Source of the DNA: Bacteroidota bacterium
GTDB taxonomy: Bacteria > Bacteroidota > Bacteroidia > NS11-12g > UBA955
Reading direction: 5' to 3'
DNA: 64,000 nt
Assembly (NCBI GenBank): GCA_030682255.1
Contig: JAUXOK010000019.1
Location: 57,034-121,033, forward strand
How positions within the stretch are numbered: position 1 is the stretch's first letter; the number at the start of each line of letters is the position of its first letter. Made by a program: the position numbers and the translations under genes. This document shows, in pieces, positions 35,421-43,919 of the stretch. The notes beneath the pieces were generated by a model. It ran no database searches. It was not told the DNA's origin and saw nothing but the letters and a program-made list of their open reading frames with translations.

Positions 35421-37543
35421 TAAATAAGCTTCAGTTTGTGGCGCAACAAAGTGCCATTCCAGAAAAAATAGTTACCAAAACCATCGAATTGTTAGATGCC
35501 GCTTGCACCATTCCGTTCATAGCACGTTATAGAAAAGAACAAACCCAAAACTTGGATGAAGTAGGGGTTCAATTAATTGATAAACTCTCCAAGCTGTATG
35601 ATGAATTATTAAGCAGAAAAACATTCATTTTAGAAACGATTGAAGCGCAAGGAAAATTAAATCCTGAGTTAAAACAAAAAATCAACGATTGTTGGGATAA
35701 AACCATCTTAGAGGATTTGTATCTGCCATACAAACAAAGAAAGAAAACCAAAGCCGATATTGCTATCGAACAAGGATTGGAACCTTTAGCTAAAATTATT
35801 TTGGCGCAAAAAGAAGCAGGAATAGAAAGAATTGCGGCCAAATTTTTGAATCAAGAAGTGAAAGATATTGAAGCTGCCATTCAAGGAGCAAAATACATTG
35901 TGGCACAATGGATAAACGATGATGTAGAAACCCGTAAAAAACTGAGAGAGCAATTTGAAAAATATGCCATCATCAGCACTAAAATCGTTAAGAAAAAAGG
36001 CGCAACAGAAACTGATTTAACTCAAAGCAAATACAAAGATTATGTTGCATTTTCTGAATTGGCTCACAAAGCACCATCTCATAGAATCATGGCGATATTG
36101 AGAGCAGAAGACGAGGGCGTTTTAAAGGTAAATGTAGAGCCGGATTTTGACAGAACCATTGATATGCTGAACAGAACTTGGGTGAAGAAATACACGCTAT
36201 TGGATTATTTAATGCAAGAGGTAGTTCAAGATGCTTACAAACGTTTGTTATTGCCATCTTTAGAAAATGAATACCTCAAAACCTTATTTGCTAAAGCCGA
36301 AGAAAGCGCCATCGCTGTTTTTGCAGAAAATCTGAAGCAATTGTTATTGTCTAGTCCATTGGGAAATCAATCTGTTTTGGCTATCGACCCGGGCATCAGA
36401 ACGGGGTGTAAAACAGTTTGTTTGGATGCATCAGGGAAAGTGTTAAGTCATACAGTTTTGTATTTTAACAGCCCAAAAGAACAGGATGAGTCTATAGCGA
36501 AAATTAAAAACCTTTTGCAACAATATTCACTTCAAGCCATTGCAGTTGGTAATGGTACAGCAGGAAGAGATACTGCTGCTTTGATTAAGAAAGCATTACC
36601 AGATTTCCCTTTGTTTTTAATCAATGAGGATGGAGCATCTATTTATTCTGCATCTGAAATAGCTAGAAAAGAATTTCCCGAATTGGATTTAACCGTTAGA
36701 AGTGCAGTAAGCATTGGTAGAAGGTTAATGGACCCATTATCAGAACTCGTTAAAATCGACCCCAAGAATTTAGGAATTGGACAATATCAGCACGATGTGA
36801 ACGAAGAGAAATTAAGACAAACTTTGGATAACACCATTGTTTGGTGTGTGAATAAAGTAGGCGTAAACTTGAATCTAGCTGGAGAAGAATTGCTTAAACA
36901 TGTTTCAGGTTTGGGACCAGTTTTAGCCAAAAACATCATTGAATACCGTAAGCAAAATGGCAATTTTAAATCTAAATTAGAATTAAAAAAGGTGGCAAGA
37001 TTAGGCGATAAAGCCTTTGAACAATGTGCGGGTTTTTTAAGAATCAAAGAAAGCGAAAACAGTTTGGATAAAAGCGGAATACATCCCGAACAATATGCTC
37101 AAGTAAAGAAAATGGCTCAGAAAGTGGGGGTTAATGTCTCAGAATTGTTTATGAATGAAACTTTGGTTCAAGACATTAAATCCGATGAAAAGCTCAAGCA
37201 AGAAATTGGAGAGTACACCTTTAACGACATCATTCAAGAGTTGCTAAAACCTGGTTTAGACCCCAGAGAAGCATTGGTAGAAGAGCAATTTGACGAGCGC
37301 ATAAAAGTGATTCAAGATTTAAAAATTGGAATGATTTTGAATGGTGTGGTTACCAATATTACCAATTTTGGGGCATTTGTAGATTTAGGCATCAAACACA
37401 AAGGGTTGTTACATATTTCAGAGATTTCGGACAGCTTCATTCAATCGCCTTCAGAAGTCTTGAAGCTCAATCAAAAACTAAAGGTAAAGATAAAAGAGGT
37501 TGATATTCCAAGAGAGAGGATTGCGTTGACGTTGAAGTATTAG
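35417..37543 (+). CDS. tex: Tex-family RNA-binding transcriptional accessory protein
   Basis: 708 residues, GTG start. Domain order of Tex/YhgF: N-terminal helical part with IPFIARYRKEQTQNLDEV, a YqgF/RNase H-like domain starting at VLAIDPGIRTGCK (about residue 323), a helix-hairpin-helix region (VNLNLAGEELLKHVSGLGPV), a second helical domain and a C-terminal S1 domain (GVVTNITNFGAFVDLGIKHK, HISEIS). Binds RNA and DNA and affects transcription in other bacteria. Overlaps the upstream gene by 4 bases. Confidence 0.95.
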   Translation: MINKLQFVAQQSAIPEKIVTKTIELLDAACTIPFIARYRKEQTQNLDEVGVQLIDKLSKLYDELLSRKTFILETIEAQGKLNPELKQKINDCWDKTILEDLYLPYKQRKKTKADIAIEQGLEPLAKIILAQKEAGIERIAAKFLNQEVKDIEAAIQGAKYIVAQWINDDVETRKKLREQFEKYAIISTKIVKKKGATETDLTQSKYKDYVAFSELAHKAPSHRIMAILRAEDEGVLKVNVEPDFDRTIDMLNRTWVKKYTLLDYLMQEVVQDAYKRLLLPSLENEYLKTLFAKAEESAIAVFAENLKQLLLSSPLGNQSVLAIDPGIRTGCKTVCLDASGKVLSHTVLYFNSPKEQDESIAKIKNLLQQYSLQAIAVGNGTAGRDTAALIKKALPDFPLFLINEDGASIYSASEIARKEFPELDLTVRSAVSIGRRLMDPLSELVKIDPKNLGIGQYQHDVNEEKLRQTLDNTIVWCVNKVGVNLNLAGEELLKHVSGLGPVLAKNIIEYRKQNGNFKSKLELKKVARLGDKAFEQCAGFLRIKESENSLDKSGIHPEQYAQVKKMAQKVGVNVSELFMNETLVQDIKSDEKLKQEIGEYTFNDIIQELLKPGLDPREALVEEQFDERIKVIQDLKIGMILNGVVTNITNFGAFVDLGIKHKGLLHISEISDSFIQSPSEVLKLNQKLKVKIKEVDIPRERIALTLKY

Positions 37544-37568
37544 GGGGAATTGGTGTTCTAACAAAGCT

Positions 37569-40500
37569 CTACCTCAACACCGTAATGGTTCCGCTTTGAT
37601 TTTTTATTTTATTATCCAAATCTTTGATGAAAGTACGATAAAGGTAAACGCCTTCTAAATTGGGAACCCAATGTTCGTTTGGATTCTTGGTTTCAAATAT
37701 CTTTTGACCCCAACGATTATAAATTTCTAAATGATATTCTTTAATGAAATAGGGAGAACTTACCTTAAAATACTCGTTTAAACCATCGTTGTTTGCTGAA
37801 ATGGCTTCAGGAAAAAAGAACACAAAACTTGGATAAACCAATAGGTTTCTGCTTGTGCTGTCTTTACATTGATTTTGGTCTGTAATAAATAAGTAGGCTT
37901 TGGCTCTGCCAGTGTCCGCAAAAGTAATTTCAGGGTGTTGCTCTTGACTGTTGTACCATAGATTGTTCAATAATATCCTCCAATCCCATTGTGAGGCAGT
38001 GTTACTAGCATCTGTCAATTTAAAAATAGTGCCATTTTCTGTGCTTTCTGTTTTTCTAAAATTAAAGTTAGCAATTGGCAATTTTACAACTTGGTATTCG
38101 TAGTCTTTTTGATGTTTGCAAGCAAATTCATTTGTAGAAACTAGCATGGTTTTATAAACGCCTGTGTTAAGGGGCGTGTAGTTGATCATAGCTTCAGTTT
38201 TTCCAAAATTGGGAGAATAATTCAATGCATTGTTTCCATTAAAGGTGCTAAAATTCATTATTTGTTGATGAGACCATTGAATATTTAATATTTGTTCATC
38301 GCCTAAGCAAATTTTATCTTTAAATGTAAACTCAAAATCAGTGAATGGGCGAACAACCATGTTTTTTTCAATAGAATCTAAACAGCCTTTGTCCGTTTTT
38401 GAAATAAGTTTAATGCTATAATTACCAGTGTTTAAAAACTCATAATTTTGATTGAAATTTCCTTGATTGGTAAATTTTTGATTGTCAAAAATAAGGGTGT
38501 TGTTTATTTTTTGCACATCGCTGTATGTTGAATTGGTTTGCACATTAAAAGGTTGTTCATTGATGCAAATTTCATCTTTTGAAAAATTAAAATCAGCCAC
38601 TGGGTGACTATAGATTTCTGTACTTAAAATGCTAGTATCTGTGCAGCCAAATGTATTTTGAGCAATGGCAGAAATAGAATATGAAGTTGGTAGATTATAT
38701 ACATGCGTATTGAGTTGATTGATTGTGCCATCGCCCCAAATGATAGTGTAACTATCATTGCTGTTAAATTCCAATTCTGTTAAATTATCATTAAAACAAT
38801 GTTGTTGAAGACTGATTTTTACATTGGATTCAGGATGAGGCAACACTGTTATGTTTTGCTCAAAAGTATCTGAACAGAAAAACTCCCCTTTTACAATTGC
38901 CTTAAAATGATGACTGCCTGTATCATTTATTTTTTTGTTTAAAGTTTGATTTTGATGGTTTTGATTCCAATAAGTGTTGTAAACCAAGCTGTCTGAATTT
39001 CCATTGTATTGACTTTGATTAATAAATTCAAATTGATTGCCTCTTAAACATTGGCTATCTTTCAATAAATTAAAATTGGCTACTGGTTTAGTATAGGTTT
39101 GGGTATAGAAAGTATCTAAGTTGTAGCAATTGAATTGGTTGATACTTTTAGTAATGTATTGGCGAAGGCTTGATAAACCTTGATTGGTGTGAAAGTTAAC
39201 AAAATTAAATTCGTTATTTGTGCCTAAAACACTGTCTTGATTATTAAAAAGCCATAAGTTTTGAGTGCTGCTGTTGTGGTCTTTAATATGGTATGAGGCA
39301 GGCTCACATTGCTTGAAAATGCGATTAATATTGTTTGATTTCAAAACACTTAATGTGTCTTGATTGATCAAAATAATTGATTTGGGTTTGGGGTTGAAAA
39401 CAGAGGTAAAACTGTCTTTAAAATTAGAGAAGCACCCATTGTTTGAAAGTAATTTAAAGTTTAAATGCTGTTTTTGTTCGTTAAAATATACTTTTTGGGT
39501 TTGTAACTGATTGGAAGTGAGTAAAAGCGTATCTGTTTGGCTAGGACTCCATGCACAAATCAGTTGGTGAGCATCTTTAAAAGTAGCATTAAGCAACAAA
39601 GTATCAGAATAACAAGCATGGTTTTGACTTAAATTAAACTGCTTGACTAATGGCTGTTTTTTAATCAACAAACTATCCGTATATTCTTTGATGCGGTTAC
39701 ACACAGCATGATAACTTTTTAGCCTCACCTCATAAAAACCATCTTGCTGATACCGATGTTTTATTTTCATACCTGTTTTGATGTTGGGATAATTTTGCAC
39801 CAAACTGTCTCCATCGCCAAAAAACCACACTAGTTTATAAAACGAACTATCGCCTAAGTAAGTGATAGTGGTGGTATCTGTGCAAGGATTGGCATCGGTG
39901 CTTGCAGAGTAAAAGAGTTTGTATTCTGGAGAATAGGTGTTGGGGAGTGAGTAAATTAATAATTGATTACCGCCACAACCATACTTATAATCGCCTCCAC
40001 CATCTAATTCAGTGCTGTCAAATGGTCCGCAACTTGAAAACTTCATAAATTGCAGGCTATCCCAATAAGCCACCTGGCAAGCAGAGCCTCTTTTATTTGG
40101 GAAATTGATGCGATGAATTTTATTCAACAAAAAAACATAAATCTTGCCATCAGGGGCTGTTTGCATGCCATAATAGCCATTTGGACCACTTCCTTTTGCA
40201 ACGCCTTTAGGTAAAGGAAAATTCCTGACAAATTGTTTTCTATTGGTATATAGGTTGTATTGTAAAATTCTCCCAAAAAAGTTACCTGTATAGCCTGCAA
40301 AAGGCTCTGTGGTGATGTATAAAAAAGAATCGTTTGGTGAGATGGCTAGATTAATGCAAAGTTCATTTTTAAATTCATTGTGAGCCACAAGGGTTTTTTC
40401 ATTGCTAAAGCTGCCTGTGGTTCTGTTAAAATCATACTGCAACACATGCCCATTGTTGTTATAATTGGGCTGCACGCCTGACACAAACAAACGGGAAAAA

Positions 40501-41210
40501 TCTGAATTCATTTTTATAAAACCATGATTATTTTCACCTGAAACATAACTTCTAAAAAAAGAAGTAGTTACATTAGAAGTTACAGGTGTTTTGTTTAATC
40601 CTGTACTTGTTATTTTAAAACTTAATAATTGGGTTTGATTTTTTGGCACTATCAGCCAAATATCTGTATTGTTACTGTGTTTGGCAAAAGTTAAATTGCA
40701 ACTAACGCCTATTCCTGACATTACCACAGAATCTTTAAATACAACCTTGCCTAAGCCGCCATTAAAATTCAAATCTACCAATGCCATAGAAAAACTATTT
40801 TGATAATAGAAAGGATCTCCAATAGTAAAACTTACCATATAAAATACATAATACAAGTTTGGTTTTTGGGGAATGGGAATAATTAAACAATTTCTATTTC
40901 TTGATGATGAAGGCGAAGAATACTTTAACCTGCCATTGTCCATAAAAGTGTCATTCTTGTTCCAAATATCCACTCCATTGGTGTAAAACAATATTTTACC
41001 ATTACAATCACTTATGGCACTCGTATGTGCCTCATTATATCTTGGTTGAGGGGATATGCTATCGTTATTTATTCCAGTTTTAATTAATTTAGCATTTTTG
41101 CCATTAAAATCAATGCCCTGCATTTTCCCCACAGGCCAAACATTGCCAAATTGGGCATTTACAGCATTCATCATGCAAAAAAAACAATATAATAAAAACA
41201 ATTTTTTCAT
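37569..41210 (-). CDS. Large surface protein with PKD-like domains and T9SS type B sorting domain
   Basis: 1213 residues. Signal peptide to about residue 19 (MKKLFLLYCFFCMMNAVNAQ), then a propeller-like region with ISPNDSFLYITTEPF and YYGMQTAPDGKIYVFLLNK, then a series of PKD/Ig-like modules rich in Cys pairs (VWFFGDGDSLVQNYP, VADFNFSKDEICINEQPF, WSPSQTDTL), and a C-terminal gliding-motility-associated/T9SS type B domain (FFPEAISANNDGLNEYFKV ... YNRWGQKIFET ... GVYLYRTFIKDL). It should be exported and surface-bound. A terminator-like hairpin lies 15 bases upstream of its ATG. Confidence 0.88.
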   Translation of the reverse strand: MKKLFLLYCFFCMMNAVNAQFGNVWPVGKMQGIDFNGKNAKLIKTGINNDSISPQPRYNEAHTSAISDCNGKILFYTNGVDIWNKNDTFMDNGRLKYSSPSSSRNRNCLIIPIPQKPNLYYVFYMVSFTIGDPFYYQNSFSMALVDLNFNGGLGKVVFKDSVVMSGIGVSCNLTFAKHSNNTDIWLIVPKNQTQLLSFKITSTGLNKTPVTSNVTTSFFRSYVSGENNHGFIKMNSDFSRLFVSGVQPNYNNNGHVLQYDFNRTTGSFSNEKTLVAHNEFKNELCINLAISPNDSFLYITTEPFAGYTGNFFGRILQYNLYTNRKQFVRNFPLPKGVAKGSGPNGYYGMQTAPDGKIYVFLLNKIHRINFPNKRGSACQVAYWDSLQFMKFSSCGPFDSTELDGGGDYKYGCGGNQLLIYSLPNTYSPEYKLFYSASTDANPCTDTTTITYLGDSSFYKLVWFFGDGDSLVQNYPNIKTGMKIKHRYQQDGFYEVRLKSYHAVCNRIKEYTDSLLIKKQPLVKQFNLSQNHACYSDTLLLNATFKDAHQLICAWSPSQTDTLLLTSNQLQTQKVYFNEQKQHLNFKLLSNNGCFSNFKDSFTSVFNPKPKSIILINQDTLSVLKSNNINRIFKQCEPASYHIKDHNSSTQNLWLFNNQDSVLGTNNEFNFVNFHTNQGLSSLRQYITKSINQFNCYNLDTFYTQTYTKPVANFNLLKDSQCLRGNQFEFINQSQYNGNSDSLVYNTYWNQNHQNQTLNKKINDTGSHHFKAIVKGEFFCSDTFEQNITVLPHPESNVKISLQQHCFNDNLTELEFNSNDSYTIIWGDGTINQLNTHVYNLPTSYSISAIAQNTFGCTDTSILSTEIYSHPVADFNFSKDEICINEQPFNVQTNSTYSDVQKINNTLIFDNQKFTNQGNFNQNYEFLNTGNYSIKLISKTDKGCLDSIEKNMVVRPFTDFEFTFKDKICLGDEQILNIQWSHQQIMNFSTFNGNNALNYSPNFGKTEAMINYTPLNTGVYKTMLVSTNEFACKHQKDYEYQVVKLPIANFNFRKTESTENGTIFKLTDASNTASQWDWRILLNNLWYNSQEQHPEITFADTGRAKAYLFITDQNQCKDSTSRNLLVYPSFVFFFPEAISANNDGLNEYFKVSSPYFIKEYHLEIYNRWGQKIFETKNPNEHWVPNLEGVYLYRTFIKDLDNKIKNQSGTITVLR

Positions 41211-41224
41211 AACAAATTTATTAA

Positions 41225-41256
41225 AAACAAGAGAGGAAATTTATCCTCTCTTGTTT
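41225..41256 (-). terminator. Terminator-like hairpin between the RAYT region and the T9SS gene
   Basis: 13-bp stem AAACAAGAGAGGA / TCCTCTCTTGTTT with loop AATTTA. On the minus strand it is followed by TTTTTAATAAATTTG, so it fits an intrinsic terminator for transcription coming from the RAYT side. It ends only about 15 bases before the start codon at 41210, so it may instead act as an attenuator in that gene's leader. Confidence 0.6.
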
Positions 41257-41345
41257 GAAAGATATAATTAATGTTTGATGATTTTTTCATCTTATAATTG
41301 CAAATATAGTAATAATTTTTCAATAAATATTTTGTTTGGTTTTCC

Positions 41346-41379
41346 TTAGTAGATACGCCATGCATGGCGTATCTACTAA
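41346..41379. repeat. REP-like palindrome R1 (34 bp, perfect)
   Basis: Arm TTAGTAGATACGCCATG and its exact complement. It holds the GTAG foot (41349-41352) and CTAC (41373-41376). It differs from the core family by AGATAC in place of AGAGAC, with the change mirrored in both arms. Lies 3' of the RAYT gene. Confidence 0.85.
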
Positions 41380-41397
41380 ATTGATTGATGTTTCCAA

Positions 41398-41466
41398 TAG
41401 AGACGCCATGTTTTATTGTATGGATACAATGTGTAATTGTATAGTCACAATGCATTGTGTCTCTAC
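41398..41466. repeat. REP-like composite repeat R2
   Basis: Begins TAGAGACGCCATG and ends GTGTCTCTAC, so TAGAGAC / GTCTCTA bound a 69-base unit. Inside are the palindromes ATTGTAT gg ATACAAT (41415-41430) and CACAATG.CATTGTG (41449-41462 approx.). It looks like half of the GCCATG core joined to half of a CACAATG variant with extra sequence between. Confidence 0.7.
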
Positions 41467-41489
41467 AGGAATGCAAAAAACGAATACAA

Positions 41490-42155
41490 TCATGGGTTAT
41501 CCCTATAGGAATAAAACATATCATCAATCCATTTTTGAGGATTGTTTATTATATAATTCGATATTCTTTCAAATTCATCTGAAGAACGAATGATGTGTTC
41601 ATAATATCCTTTTTGCCAATTAAATTCAATATTGTTTTTTCGTGCATAGGTTGTTACAGCCGATTTATACCCCCGAATAATTGATGCCAAATTTTTGGAT
41701 TGGGGTCCAAATTGGTTTTTGGGTAAATCATTTTTGTCGCCCCGTTGTTGTTGTAGAGACGCCATGCATGGCGTCTCTTTTTCGTCCGAATCATTTGGGT
41801 TTTCAGACGCCATGCATGGCGTCTCTACGGCAATGGGATTTGTATTATATTCATTTTTGCCAATTATAATAATTCCATGAATATGATTTGGCATAACAAT
41901 AAATTCACCCAATTCAATATTCATATCAGGACGCAATTCTATGGTTTTAAACCATTCATCGTGGGCGATTTTGCCCATTTCGGTTGCCCGTTGTAGAGAC
42001 GCCATGCATGGCGTCTCTACAACGGGGATTTCACCAAAATAATTCAATCGATTGTTTGTACAAATGGTTATAAAATACATTCCTTGATTGGAATAATTGT
42101 ATGATTTTAACCTCATGGTATCTATTCGATATTTATTTTTGAATAAATTTGACAT
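41490..42155 (-). CDS. REP-associated tyrosine transposase (RAYT, IS200-like Y1 family) carrying three in-frame palindrome insertions
   Basis: 221 residues. Single-strand DNA transposase of the Y1/HUH class: GMYFITICTNNR start strand, HUH motif HIH (91-93) in MPNHIHGIIII, candidate nucleophile Tyr163 in IIRGYKSAVTTYARK, and the family ending IIRSSDEFERISNYIINNPQ. The protein is longer than expected because three palindromic repeats lie inside the frame: residues 45-56 (VVETPCMASLQR, from R5), 110-117 (VETPCMAS, from R4) and 127-135 (ETPCMASLQ, from R3). None introduces a stop. R5 sits between the strand ending FGEIP and the helix TEMGKIAHDEW; R3/R4 sit in the loop between the HUH strand and the Tyr helix, both variable places in this family, so the catalytic residues are untouched and the protein may be active. 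Confidence 0.88.
   Translation of the reverse strand: MSNLFKNKYRIDTMRLKSYNYSNQGMYFITICTNNRLNYFGEIPVVETPCMASLQRATEMGKIAHDEWFKTIELRPDMNIELGEFIVMPNHIHGIIIIGKNEYNTNPIAVETPCMASENPNDSDEKETPCMASLQQQRGDKNDLPKNQFGPQSKNLASIIRGYKSAVTTYARKNNIEFNWQKGYYEHIIRSSDEFERISNYIINNPQKWIDDMFYSYRDNP
41753..41778. repeat. REP-like palindrome R3, inside the RAYT gene
   Basis: Perfect 24-bp palindrome 41755-41778 with arm AGAGACGCCATG; the GTAG foot is at 41753-41756 and its CTAC partner is missing on the right (CTCTTT). Translated on the minus strand as ETPCMASLQ. Confidence 0.88.
41805..41828. repeat. REP-like palindrome R4, inside the RAYT gene
   Basis: 20-bp perfect palindrome 41805-41824 (arm AGACGCCATG) with the CTAC foot at 41825-41828 but no GTAG on the left. 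With R3 it forms a doublet bounded by GTAG and CTAC with a 26-base spacer, like a bacterial interspersed mosaic element. Confidence 0.87.
41987..42026. repeat. REP-like palindrome R5 (40 bp, perfect), inside the RAYT gene
   Basis: Arm CCCGTTGTAGAGACGCCATG and its exact complement, with GTAG and CTAC feet on both sides. The longest perfect palindrome of the set. Translated on the minus strand in frame as VVETPCMASLQR. Confidence 0.9.
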
Positions 42156-42278
42156 TAGTAATGCAATTATATATAAATACTTGCATTTTTTAAAAAGATA
42201 ACAACTTTTATGATTTCAAAATATGAAGTTGTCCATTTAGTATACTGTCATAATAACATGTTAACTCATGATTTTATT

Positions 42279-42286
42279 TACATTTG
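42279..42286 (+). promoter_or_regulatory. Bacteroidota -7 box TACATTTG
   Basis: Perfect TAnnTTTG match ending 10 bases before the ATG at 42297, which supports that start for the outer-membrane protein gene. Confidence 0.45.
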
Positions 42287-42296
42287 CAATGTATTT

Positions 42297-43886
42297 ATGC
42301 AATTACTTATTAATAAAAATCTCTTCATCCTTCATTTCGCCTTGTTTTTAGGCAGTTTTTCTTTGTTTTCTCAAAACTATGATTTCAATAATTACAAATA
42401 CCGCTTTCAGAAATTGAGGATATTTGAGATTGGTACAAACTCTTTTAACACTGATATTAGAAATAAAAATATAACAATTGAGAACAAAGCAGATACTGGA
42501 ATTTTAGAGAAAAACACTGAAAATAAAACAGATTTTGGAATTTCATTGGGTTTGAATGCCTATTATTTTCAAAATATAAATACTGACAATTTACAACAAA
42601 ATATCAATGCTTATGTCGGTTATTCTAGTACAATTCAACCAGAATTTATTAAAAATAAAAATAACAATAATGCAGGAAGTAAAACTTTTAATAATAATAA
42701 CAATTTAAACACTAATATTAATTTTTCTATTTTAAATAGATATTATAAACCATCTAATAACTTCACATATCTGAATTTAAGTACTCGAAATCATTTGTTT
42801 GCATACCGAAACAATTATAATAGTGAAAGCTCTGTAAATTCAAATGTTTTTTCTAAAAATGAATCTCAAACCAATAGAACGAGTTTAAATAGCTTCTCAA
42901 GTATTGAATATGGTTTTGGGAAAGGGCGTTTAGAATATGTATCAGACCCTATTATGGCAACCTTTTTAATTAAAGACCTCATTGAAAAAGCAGATATAAA
43001 AAATGTGAGCAATGAACAAATTGAAAATATAGCCAAAGGCATAACCAAAATTAGAAACACACGTTTTCTTGATTTCCGTTTCAGATTGATTGACCAAATA
43101 GAAATGTTGGATGAAGTGTTGAAACAAAATGGCATTGAAACCAATAAAACTGCTAAATATTATACCACCATTTATGACAATTGGCTTTATGCTACTCAAA
43201 AGCAAAGATTTTCTGGCAATAGATGGACTTATTATTTAAAAAATGAAACTAATTTTAGAAGGGAAAACGAAAAAAGCAACCAATATAACATTTTAGCAGA
43301 CACAAATATTTACTATAGTAAATCGAGCAATAATTCGTTTTTTATAAACAATGGATTTTCAGTGGATTATGAAACCTCAAAACAAAAAAGTTTAACAGTT
43401 CAAAAAGCGAAAGGATTTAATGTTTTTATTTTTCATCAAATGTATGACAGCTTAAGAACATTTGAAAACAGATTCGGCAAAAACACAGTTAATACCTACG
43501 GAGACACATTTAATTCTCAATCTTTAAATATCAGAATTCAAGGCAAATGGGCTTATTTGTATCAACCCAATACCCGAACCTTTTTTGAGTTTAGTTTAAA
43601 CCCAGGTGTTTCTTCACAAATGTTTTTGAAAGATGTACAAAATAGCATTGATCAAACTTTTAATAAACTGAATAATAATGTGTTTTTAGGGGTTAATTTG
43701 GAATATTTTAGATTCATTAATGCTAGGTTAAATTTTACTGTTTGGGCAAGAACGTTTACAAACTTTAATTTATCTAACAATGAATACATTTATGATAATA
43801 GCAACAAAAATATGGCAATATCAAAGCAAACTAATTTAAATGGAAATTATAATATTGGTGCCAGTATAAATTATCTGATTTTCTAA
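42297..43886 (+). CDS. Predicted outer-membrane beta-barrel protein of unknown function
   Basis: 529 residues from the ATG at 42297; signal FILHFALFLGSFSLFSQ. The rest alternates polar and aromatic residues with many Asn (e.g. NINFSILNRYYKPSNNFTYL, INARLNFTVWARTFTNFNLS) and ends in an aromatic strand INYLIF, the usual signature of outer-membrane barrels. A helical insert around residues 225-300 (EKADIKNVSNEQIENIAKGI) is unusual for a simple porin. No family recognised. Confidence 0.7.
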   Translation: MQLLINKNLFILHFALFLGSFSLFSQNYDFNNYKYRFQKLRIFEIGTNSFNTDIRNKNITIENKADTGILEKNTENKTDFGISLGLNAYYFQNINTDNLQQNINAYVGYSSTIQPEFIKNKNNNNAGSKTFNNNNNLNTNINFSILNRYYKPSNNFTYLNLSTRNHLFAYRNNYNSESSVNSNVFSKNESQTNRTSLNSFSSIEYGFGKGRLEYVSDPIMATFLIKDLIEKADIKNVSNEQIENIAKGITKIRNTRFLDFRFRLIDQIEMLDEVLKQNGIETNKTAKYYTTIYDNWLYATQKQRFSGNRWTYYLKNETNFRRENEKSNQYNILADTNIYYSKSSNNSFFINNGFSVDYETSKQKSLTVQKAKGFNVFIFHQMYDSLRTFENRFGKNTVNTYGDTFNSQSLNIRIQGKWAYLYQPNTRTFFEFSLNPGVSSQMFLKDVQNSIDQTFNKLNNNVFLGVNLEYFRFINARLNFTVWARTFTNFNLSNNEYIYDNSNKNMAISKQTNLNGNYNIGASINYLIF

Positions 43887-43919
43887 AAAAGAATCATTTA
43901 ATGGTATAATTTTTCAAAC

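Noticed and set aside
41207..41869. Additional small proteins on both strands with AMHGVS or TPCMAS peptides
   Set aside because: They arise because the palindromes are open in two frames on both strands; they have no other protein-like content and lie over the RAYT gene or its flank.
41340..42030. CRISPR-like array of regularly repeated sequence
   Set aside because: Repeats are perfect palindromes at irregular spacing, partly inside a transposase gene, with no spacer series and no cas genes.
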